Source of the DNA: Mixophyes australis
Lineage: Eukaryota > Chordata > Amphibia > Anura > Limnodynastidae
Assembly: GCA_036250195.1 (NCBI GenBank)
Contig: JAVHZZ010000009.1
Span: 47,035,061-47,099,060 of the forward strand
DNA length: 64,000 nt
Reading direction: 5' to 3'
The notes beneath the pieces are model-generated. The model was not told the DNA's origin. It saw only the letters and a list, made by a program, of their open reading frames with translations, and ran no database searches. The first letter of the stretch is position 1; every line of letters starts with the position of its first letter. The position numbers were made by a program, and so were the translations under genes. Below are positions 55,265-64,000 of the stretch, in pieces.

Positions 55265-57196
55265 ATGGAAGTCATTAATCTATCTGACAAAGCTCTTAAC
55301 CCCGATCATGTTTCACTTCTTAGTAAGGGTCTTTCTTTTTCACCAATTGAAAAATTTGACAGATTTGAGTGGGAAAAAGACCTTGTGCTTTTTTCCAGAA
55401 AATTACTTTCAAAAAAGTTTTTTTATCACCAAACAAATGGAACAAGCTACCACTGCTGAGATGTATACCAATCCTGTGATCCCATTTTTTGACACAGAAG
55501 CTGAAATACAGGCATTACAAATCTTAGAGGAACTGGATTCTTCCAATAGTGCAACTAATGGCACAACAAATGAATCAGACAAATCATTACAACTTAGAGG
55601 TAAGAAATCCATATTTTCTCCTGACGTGTCGATATGTCCCCAAGTTAAAACCTTTAGGGACATGGTATCTAATGATTTGGACTTACTCTATCACTCCAAA
55701 AATAGAGGGAATTTTACAAACAATCTATCTAAAAACGAAAAAGCAGCACTTTTGAAGATTGAAGATTTGAAAGATATTATTATAAAGACTTCAGATAAGG
55801 GCGGTAATATTATCCTATGGCCAAGAGAAATGTATTTAAAGGAAATTTACCATCAACTTAATAATGGCGATTGTTATAGACGCCTCATTTTTAACCCCAC
55901 AGCTAATTTTCTGTCTCAATACAATCATTTGATTGAAAATGCGTATTCAAGGGGCTCCATAACTCAATCAGATTTCCAATACCTTTCTGTTAATAACCCC
56001 AAGATAGCTACATTTTATTTACTCCCTAAGGTTCATAAAAATGAACATAATCCACCGGGGAGACCCATCATATCTGAGGTGGGCTGTCTCACAGAAAAAG
56101 CGAGCAGATTCATTGATATCCATTTATGTCAATATGTAACAAGTTTAGACTCATACACAAGAGACACTTTGGATGTATTATCTAGGCTCAACAATATTAT
56201 AGTTAATGATAACACCTCCTCATAAATTAGGAATGGATGCGGTAAAGTACTTTCTGAATATGGGATCTAAAAACAGCTTTCACGACTTTTTGATTACACT
56301 TTTGGAATTTGTACTATTCAAGAATTATTTCCTTTTGAAGAAATTTTTTTCCTTCAAATTCGAGGTACCGCAATGGGCACAGTGTGTGCCCTAAAATATG
56401 CCAACTTATTCTAAAGGATGGTGGGAGAGAGAGTTTGTTTTCATTGACGCCAATAGTGTGTACATGGGCCACATAAGGTGTACTTATTTTGTGGGAAGGG
56501 GATGTCACTTCATTCAATGAGTTTACTGCTCTCCTTAACACTAACACTCTGAATTTAAGGCTGACTTCGGAGATACAAGAGTTCAAAATAAATTTTCTTG
56601 ATTTGACTATTCTCAAATCAGAGGATGGTAGGCTCAATACAGATATTTACCGTAAACCTACGGCCACTAACAGCTTATTACATTCGACTAGTTCGCATCA
56701 CCCTGCAGTTATTCGTGGTATTCCAAAAGGAGAAATGCTTCTCTTACGTAGAAACATTTCTGATAAAAATGTTTATGACACAAGAGTGAAAGAACTAAAA
56801 TCGAGACTCAGATGCAGAGGGTACAGTAATAAAACTATTAGAAGAGCTGAAAAGATAGCCAATCTGAAAGATAGGGACACCCTTATCCATTCTGCCTCCA
56901 AAACCAAAAACACAGAAAATCAAGTCCGTATGATTAGTACTTTTTGTCAAGAGTGGAAACAAATTGCCACCATTTTCCAAAAACATCTTAAAATTTTAAA
57001 ATCTGATGAAGATCTTAACCAAATTGTTGGAGACCAAATTCCAATAACTTGGAGAAGGTCTAAAAACATAAAAGATCATCTGGTACATAGTGTCCTAACC
57101 CCTGAGAAACGCCTTGTTCCAAAATTAATGTTTTTTTTTCAAATGTGGTCTATGCCGGGCATGCCAATATATGAAACAGACGAAAGAATACACTGA
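55265..57196 (+). pseudogene. Penelope reverse transcriptase, frameshifted and lacking the catalytic box
   Basis: The largest frame, 55308-56225, has VKTFRDMVSNDLDLLY, IIKTSDKGGNIILWPREMY and TFYLLPKVHKNEHNPPGRPI, which are Penelope reverse-transcriptase blocks. The segment expected next, with the first catalytic aspartate, is missing at about 56225 (likely a deletion). The block at 56300-56400 is shifted, and the YIDD-type box expected near 56465, before LWEGDVTSF, is destroyed by substitutions and a stop. The C-terminal part (56489-57196) has INFLDLTILKSEDGRLNTDI, YRKPTATNSLLH and RCRGYSNKTI. It cannot be active. Confidence 0.85.
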
Positions 57197-57593
57197 TCGA
57201 TATTTCAAAACTTGGCAGATTAAACAATTTTTAAACTGCAATTTGCCAAATGTTGTTTACTGTCTCACTTGCCCATGTCACCTATACTATATAGGAATGA
57301 CAAGTAGACCTTTCAAGGTCAGAGTTTTGGAATATGTGGGTAATGTGAGAAGATCAAAAAAGGATAAAGAAAATTTCAATCAACTTACCTCTGTGGCCAG
57401 GCACTTTTTAAGGTGCCATAATTCTGACCCTAAACTACTCCAGGCTTTTGCTATGGAGCAAATTACTTTAGGCTTAAGAGGAGGAGATTGTCAACATGAG
57501 TTACTCAGAAGGGAAACCAAAAAAATCTTTATCATGAATAGTTTAGCCCAACATGGTCTAAATGATTTGAATAATTCCATGGTATTTTTATAA
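57171..57593 (+). pseudogene. Penelope GIY-YIG endonuclease
   Basis: An open frame of 140 codons, shifted relative to the reverse transcriptase. VVYCLTCPCHLYYIGMTSR contains the GIY-YIG core (here VVY...YYIG), followed by the conserved arginine in FKVRVLEY. Later come VARHFLRCHN and LLRRETKKIFIMNSL, the usual C-terminal part of the Penelope endonuclease. In intact elements it nicks target DNA to prime reverse transcription. This domain appears intact; the upstream shift would stop its translation as a fusion. Confidence 0.9.
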
Positions 57594-58660
57594 TACATTG
57601 TGGATTTTCACTATATATGGACAAAACACACAAGCACCTTTTTCTTATTACTCTTTTATCTACCTAATTTAAGAGTTATAGAGCTGACTGAGTAATTGTT
57701 TATTAGTCATGACAGACTTTTCAGTTAGGGCCAAAAAGTATAATTTATATTATTTACACTTCTCCACTGACAACACTTGTACATCACACTTTATTTATTG
57801 GGTAAAAACAATTTTTTTTTTTAAAAAAAATAATTCAGATCAAAAGTCACCAGTTCATAATACATCATCAAAACTCCAAGAATCACTACATACAGCACAA
57901 TAATTAATTTTATTAATTGTTCCATAAGAATACTTATCTTTCACTTTTATATTTATTATGCATTAGCTTATTTTTAGACACTATCATATTTAAGCAATTA
58001 TTAAAATTATATATGAATTAAATAAGTAATAAAATAATTATTTCACTTACTTACACTTCAATGTTTACACTATTTTTTCGCTCACTACATAATTTTTGTT
58101 ACCCCTAACTGATGAAATAAGTATACTTATTTTCCAATATTTATACCATCTGTATACAATTATTATTCTAGTTAATAATTATTATAACTAAGTTACCTGT
58201 AAAGCTAAATATATTTGTTATACCATTCGGATTAGGAATACCTGATTATATAGTACATTACTTATAGGTTATGTCTCCATCTCAGTAGTGTACACTTAAT
58301 GAATTAGGTCATTTGGCATATTGTTTATATGGTGCATATCCAACCTAGTTTAGTGTATATACTGTATTAAGGCTGCACTCCAACTTAATCCATATAAATA
58401 CTTTAAAACACAATGCCATTTTCGATTATGTCAAATGTTCTTTAGTTATAATGAGGTTACTTTTTCCCTTTTCCTTTTATGAATAAGTTTAGTCTTGTAT
58501 AAATTAACTAGTCAGTATTAATTAGAACGGAGGCATTACATTGGCCATTATACGTGTCAATCCCATATCCCTGCCTCTTGTTGCCATAAACGTTACTAGG
58601 GATGACCCATTGGGGGTGTGGTCCTAGGCTTTAAATATCTTACTGAAAGCTTGCTTCGGT
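57594..58660. other. AT-rich Penelope 3' region
   Basis: No frame or repeat unit was recognised. It leads into the terminal ribozyme-like motif. Confidence 0.5.
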
Positions 58661-58665
58661 TTGTC

Positions 58666-58700
58666 TTTGATAAAGCTGATTAGCGAAACGTGCGTTAGGC
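58666..58700 (+). ncRNA. Hammerhead-like motif at the Penelope 3' end (candidate)
   Basis: TTTGATAAAGCTGATTAGC is followed by GAAACGTGCGTTAGGC. CTGATTA, a minimal stem, GAAA and then a short CG stem ending UUA follow the hammerhead core order, with one core change (CTGATTA instead of CTGANGA). It is homologous to the motif at 54222-54260. Confidence 0.5.
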
Positions 58701-58986
58701 GTTTCTGTGTTTCGCTGTTTCTCACAATACTACATTAATTCTCTGCCCCAGTGGGTCTAGCTAAATAACATCCTACGTGTCATACTAATACTCCTGCCGC
58801 TGCATAAAACTGACTCTAAACTATGCAGCGACATAATAACACTGCTAGCTGATAGAAGAGATCTCTGTCTCATTACAATATAGCGATTAATACGCTAAGT
58901 GGCTGTTTTTCCACATACGCTAGGCAGGGTCTGTAACTTAAGGCACATTCTTATACCGTATACAGCTTAACACTAGTAATGATAAG

Positions 58987-60248
58987 CAGTGTCGGACTGG
59001 GGCATGAAGGGCCCACCGGGGGAATGCAGTGATAGGGGCCCACTACATTGGAGTGTGGCCAACTGTAAGAGTGGGTGTGGCCAGTCAAGGGGGTGTGGTC
59101 TACAGTACAGCCAAGTCAAAGAAAATGTCATCTACGGAATCAAATGGACAGTGTCTATCCACCAACACAGAAATGAGACTTATTGCTACAGTTTGACCAG
59201 TCAGTCACAGAAGAATATTGTATGTGTGTGTGATGCAGATTCCACACCATGGAATGTGACATTGATTAGCTGTGGCTTGTTTGACTAGAGATGTAACTGA
59301 CCAAAACCTCATCACATTTCATAGCAGAATGCACCTGCCACCCTCCCCCCTTTTGTGTAATGTTCCTTGAGCTTGCTAATAATAATAGCAGCAACTGGGC
59401 ATGTCACCTTTTTATGTGCTCTTTAAAGAAGCCAGAAAAGCCATGGATAGAAGTCCAACCTCATGAATACATTAGTCAGGCAGTGCCTCCTAATATATTG
59501 GCTGCAAAATGGTTCAGCCCATAAATCGGATGCTTCCACTGTGTTTAGGTGCCAGGTCTACTTTATGCATAAACATTTTAACAAAGCTCTACAAAACACA
59601 TTGATTTAGAGTAAGAATTATTCTGTATAATGTCCCATTAAAATATAAGAAATAGACAAAATGACATACATATATTTGTGGTCTGCAGCAGGAAGAAAAT
59701 TACCACCGTCAAAAAGTAAAACACATCCAGAATTTGCAAGTATCCAGGAAATAGCGGAGAGAGAGTGAAACATAAAACCATATTGTACAATTGCACTACT
59801 TCTCTGCAGGTGTGATGCCACTACTTCTCTGCTGGTGTGATGGGCCAAGAAAAGAGATATAATGCACAATGTATGAGTACATACACATGTCTGGTAAAAA
59901 AAAAAATGACAGGCTGGCTGGCTTTTGAGGGTACTCACTTACCTGAAAGCTCCGGCATCCTGCTCCTCTGGGCAGCCGTGACACCAGGAAGACAGCACAC
60001 TCCTCCTCCCCTGCTGAAATGAAAACACACTACCGTGCAGGTGCAGAGAGCCCAGACACGGCTCTCTACACCTGTGCGGTAGTGTGTTTGTGACAGAAGT
60101 TGTCCCGCTGCCGCCATCTGAAGACATCTGAACTCCGTTCAGATGTGTTCCCCATAAGCTCTGCCCTAACAGTGGAGTGGGCGGAGCTTCAACCCCGCCG
60201 GGCCTACCGGTGGATAGCCTGGCTGCCCGGCAGGCCAGTCCGAGGCTG
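58987..60248. mobile_element. 1.26-kb hAT-type MITE, ATGATAAG duplication
   Basis: It starts CAGTGTCGGACTGGGGC and ends GCCAGTCCGAGGCTG, inverted termini, with GGGCCCACCGGGGG-type sequence inside the left end and CCGGGCCTACCGG inside the right. Perfect ATGATAAG duplications flank it (58979-58986, 60249-60256). An internal inverted repeat with ACACACTACCGTGCAGGTGCAGAGAG and its complement spans about 60023-60091. There is no transposase, so it is non-autonomous. It is inserted in the Penelope 3' region. Confidence 0.92.
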
Positions 60249-61000
60249 ATGATAAGTGATCGTTACTGAGCTTACAAACAAAGCATGGCTACAATAAAAC
60301 ACTTCCCGTGCTGCTGAGTGAATGATAGAGATAGTCTGGTATTTTTTGAACAGTCTGACTAATCCTATTAACGTTACTGCCGACAACGGAGATATCTGTC
60401 TCATTATAATTCAGCAATTAAAATGCACTATGCTTGCTAACACATGCGTATGCTAAGTGAGGTCTTTACTAAGATAAATACTTTGATCTCATGCAGCAAG
60501 ATATAGACAGTGAGATATGACCCCTTTTTTTAGCTCATTAACTACAGTGCCACAACGAAGAACCTTATGTATTGCTATTTTGTGAACAATTGTGCACTTA
60601 TCATCTGTATGATAGAAATAGGGTCTTGTATTATCCCCTAATAGGGCACTATTTATCATAATAACATAAAGCCCTAAGGATACTCTAAGAGTTACATACT
60701 TTTTACAGAGTTTTCTGTATTAATTCTCAACCAACGAAGGGATTAAACACCACTACTGAAATAATATATATTTTTTCTCCCTTAAGGAAGTATATTTCCC
60801 ACTGATAGGACAGAGACAGATTATTATTTGAGGAGTCATAATAAGGGTAATTTTTCACCCTCCACTATTCTCATAACAACAGCAACACAGTTTAGCAGTT
60901 ATACTGCTTTTTAACTGTCACTTACTGTTTTTTTCATCCTTTTGCATTTTTTATCTATTTCGCTAATTATGTGGAGTCTAAATAAAGATTGTATCTATAC

Positions 61001-62070
61001 ACAATTGTATGTGTTTCAATAATTACTAATAAAGTTACAATCCTATTCTATATACACACTGTTGAATTTACTATAATATTAAGCTTTTGAGTGCCCCATT
61101 ATGCATATTTCTCTCTCCTCTTATTGCAGCTACTCTCCTCTTATCAGACAGTTTCTCTTTCACCCTTCACTTATATCAGAGATGCGCTTGTGGGAATTAT
61201 AAATTGATATTGTTATAGGGCCAAAAGCATTTACAGCAGCACATACAGATGACCAAAGCTGCTTTTTTCTTGTATGCCCAAAAGCCTGTCATACACTGGC
61301 ACATGTTTCTGACAAGCACAAAATTTTCTTCAAAACTTAAGCGCACATTGCGCACAGATTTAGTTCTGCCCACTAGCAACAGAAAACTCTGCCTCTTTCT
61401 GAAACTCCTGACCCTCCTCATCTACTTTCTCCCCTCTATCTTTCTCCTACCCCCATTGTTCCTAGACCGCTCCCCTCTTCTTCATCTCACCATAATAAAC
61501 ACACAAAAAACACCGGTGTAAGAAAAATAAAACACCCATCACACTCCTCAAAAAAATACAGGCTCTAAATACACAGCCGATTAAACAAATAAGGTCAGAT
61601 GATCAAAAGTAACCAACATGTATACAAATGAACACTCACAATACTCAAAACTCACCACTCTCCTGCTCTCTTCACTACTCTCACTGTAACTCCTGCAACC
61701 CCTTTTAACTCAAATAAAGAAGTAGACATGCTTTGATAGTGTTGGTAAGGTAAAAATTGTGCAAGTTTTCAAAATTAAACTTGCAACCAATCAGAAATGA
61801 GTATTGACAAAGAAAAAATGACGGCACTGGAAATTGAATACACCGCTAACCAAATATGAATCCATGAAACTTTGTAAAATCTAACACACTTTTATTACAA
61901 AATTAAAACATAAAACACTGTAAACATTCAATGGAAAATAAAAAATATGTAAATTATAATCAGTGCACTGATCTCAACACCACTATTTCTATATCAACAA
62001 ACAAGTTTTATATCATATCATATCATATTACTGATCACATATATCATTTGTCTAAAAGACTCAATCTGCC
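61001..62070. other. Unassigned AT-rich sequence
   Basis: No coding similarity or element ends were seen. Confidence 0.45.
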
Positions 62071-62074
62071 AACA

Positions 62075-62217
62075 GCACAACGGTTACATTCGTAGTATAA
62101 AGAGGGCAATGTGAGGACCTGCCGGCTCTATAAAGTTTTTTCACAAAGCCTTTCACATTACAGAGCCAGCGCATCCTCACATTACCCCCTTAATACTACT
62201 AATGTAACTGTTGCACT
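62075..62217. repeat. Hairpin repeat, arms about 56 bp
   Basis: CGGTTACATTCGTAGTATAAAG and GCAATGTGAGGA on the left pair with the complement on the right (TACTACTAATGTAACTG, TCCTCACATTACC), leaving a loop of about 22 bp. It resembles a small MITE; clear target duplications were not identified. Confidence 0.75.
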
Positions 62218-63830
62218 CTAAAGTGATGTCACTCTGACTGCCGGCTTCTTGTACAGTCGGGCTTCACAACTCGGTTGCCGAAATTGGTGTGTGTCACTGT
62301 CTGTGTAAGTCGCTATTTCCAAACTGTCTACATTAGAGGCATCAGAATTATTTTGTCACAGACACTTGTGTCGGACATTTCAGCATCGCAGAAATGACTA
62401 CAACCGGATTTAAGTAAAAATAGAGGTTTTAGGAAGCTTTTTATGTATCAGTTACATTGTGGGCAAAGCTATGAGTAGTTTATAAATAGATGCAATAATA
62501 CCCCTGAAAGTTGAGTTAAATATACAAAGAGGTCCCTGAGTCAAAAGAGGAGTTTTTTGACTATTTAGATGAATGGAATCGTTAAAGTTTCGTATTTGAA
62601 AGATAATTTGAAAATTATCTTTAGTTAAATTTCCATTAAAGGTCAGAAGATTCTAGTTAGGAGGCTAATATAGACAAATAGTGAAGGAGTCGAATTCCAT
62701 TAAGTATCCAAGTGGAAAAAATAATAGGTTTCATACACGGAATGATTAAATGAATAATTTTTAAATAATATGAATAAGAGAATGAAGGGGTGGAGAGACA
62801 TCAGCCAGTGAGAGAGAAGAGGAGCTTACAAAGAGTGAACATATGTATGACCGATAATCAATATGGCAGCAGCCTTCATTGGAGTTTGGCGGCGACACCC
62901 AGGAATGAACTTGCTAGATCCTGGTAAATACACCGGAATGTCTGGCAACGGACAGAAACGCAGTGTTAATCTGTGGGGACTTTTTCACAGAGAGTGACCA
63001 AAATATCCATGGCCAATCCAACACCCATTTAAAGGCAACAGGCTCCAGAACTGTAAAAGTCAGAGGCACTTAATAAGCAACACATAGCCACTCTAGAGAT
63101 GATGTTGGATAGCACAATGATTTGAAAGCCACAACTGTGTAAAAGAGTTCACAGAGTCTTTTCTGTGGCATGAACAGGGTTCCAGGCAGAGTGTAAATTA
63201 GGTAAGATTGGCATCTTCTCTTGCCAGCCACTGCTAATTAGCTTTTGTTAAAGTGTTTTATCACATGTGTGCTTTATGTTACAACTACACCAAATGTTGC
63301 CAGGTGGGATCACACATATAAAGTTAGTCCTATTATTAGTACAGCATGCCTGATATACCAGTGTAAACGCAGTCTCTATTTTAGGCATTGGTATTTTGTA
63401 TGGGAGAATGACACAGAAGGTATATATAAATGAGAGTTTATTTTCAACTTGGATTAAGAGGGGGAAGATGTTACCTTGGAAACTACATTCCAAGGGAAGG
63501 GGCTTTTCTATGAGCCTAAATGCATTAAGGGTACTCTGATGAAGCATACAGTTCTTAGTTAGATTACAAATTACTATATATTATGGGTAAATCCGAATTT
63601 TAAATAGTCCATTGTGAGCTGCTCTTAGATTACCTCCATACCTACTGATGCATAACAATAAAATGAAATATGCCTATGATGGAATTCTGCTTGTTTGCAG
63701 AGATCTGCTTTCTCTGAACTCCAGGGATGAATTGAACTGGATATGCTCATAAAGCCTTTTGCCATTGGCCCAGTCAAATCCAGTTCACATTGGCTAGGTG
63801 CAGCTCACCCCCTGTACCAGATGCACATGT
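62218..63830. other. Unassigned sequence
   Basis: The only longer frames (63245-63433, 63248-63547) show no recognised motif. Confidence 0.45.
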
Positions 63831-63839
63831 CAAGAGGTT

Positions 63840-64000
63840 GGATATATTAGGCAGCAACTGAACAGTCAGTTCTTGAAGTTGATGTGTTGGAAGCAGTAAA
63901 AAATGAACAACCATAAGGTTCTGAGCGACATTGATAAGGGCCAAATTGTGATGGCTAGACTACTGTGTGAGCCCTGGACAGGGTCATGGGCGCCCAAGGC
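63840..64000 (+). mobile_element. Tc1-like transposon 5' part, running off the window
   Basis: The stretch AGCGACATTGATAAGGGCC, then CAAATTGTGATGGCTAGAC and later GACAGGGTCATGGGCG, is recognisable as the start of a common vertebrate Tc1-like transposase gene. The sequence between GGCTAGAC (63960) and GACAGGGTCATG (about 63979) is far shorter than in family members, so this copy has an internal deletion of roughly 100 bp or more. The left terminus was not identified. Confidence 0.7.

Larger units (their letters stand above)
54060..61000 (+). mobile_element. Penelope-like element with GIY-YIG endonuclease
   Basis: The order is: a terminal region with a ribozyme-like motif and inverted repeat (about 54220-54330), a coiled-coil N-terminal ORF, reverse transcriptase, GIY-YIG endonuclease ending at 57593, an AT-rich 3' region, and a second ribozyme-like motif at 58666-58700. 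Sequence beyond that has repeats such as ATCTCTGTCTCATTA...AGCGATTAA (58861 and, diverged, 60389). The outer limits are approximate. A MITE interrupts it at 58987-60248. The reverse transcriptase is frameshifted. Confidence 0.82.

Overview
This 64-kb window looks like a gene-free, transposon-packed stretch of a large vertebrate genome, most likely an anuran amphibian. That assignment is inferred from the mix of families: Gmr1-like and other Ty3/gypsy elements, DIRS with inverted ends, Penelope-like, CR1/Rex-type LINE, tRNA-SINEs with GATGAT tails, BED/hAT transposons, a pogo/Tigger element, Tc1-like, Harbinger, and many hairpin MITEs. No database search was possible. I found no host gene, rRNA or host tRNA. 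All recognisable coding sequence belongs to mobile elements, and almost all of it is broken. The exception is an uninterrupted 432-codon pogo/Tigger transposase at 50.4-51.7 kb.

Layout. 0-4.2 kb: a minus-strand Ty3/gypsy element (pol, gag, then a repeat-built 5' LTR). 4.2-4.7 kb: a tandem array. 4.7-8.74 kb: a decayed minus-strand hAT. 8.74-11.4 kb: minisatellite, GATA microsatellite and a 293-bp MITE with an 8-bp target duplication. 11.5-12.87 kb: a 5'-truncated CR1/Rex-type LINE. 13.9 kb: a Penelope-type ribozyme-like motif. 15.5-15.96 kb: a solo LTR. 16.8-18.74 kb: minisatellite and nested MITEs. 18.9-23.0 kb: a complete-ended but internally deleted hAT carrying a solo LTR. 24-26 kb: possible LTR material. 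27.65-28.16 kb: two hairpin elements of one family, one inside the other. 28.41-30.24 kb: a Tc1-like transposon sitting inside the terminal repeat of a MITE. 30.5-33.95 kb: a possible LTR fragment and a 5'-truncated hAT. 35.2-35.8 kb: another MITE.

38.2-49.9 kb is the structural centre. A Gmr1-type element, with integrase encoded before reverse transcriptase, is split in its integrase by a TG...CA element flanked by GCACC. That element is split by a DIRS element with inverted termini and an internal complementary region. The DIRS in turn carries a gypsy solo LTR flanked by TCCCC. The Gmr1 3' LTR also carries a SINE flanked by ATTTGTT.

50.2-52.7 kb: the Tigger element, with a MITE in its 5' leader. 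52.9-53.1 kb: a Harbinger transposase fragment. 54.1-61 kb: a Penelope-like element with GIY-YIG endonuclease, ribozyme-like motifs at both ends and a 1.26-kb hAT-type MITE in its 3' end. The right edge enters a Tc1-like transposon. The genes do not cooperate as a pathway; the region records successive insertions whose order can be read from target-site duplications.
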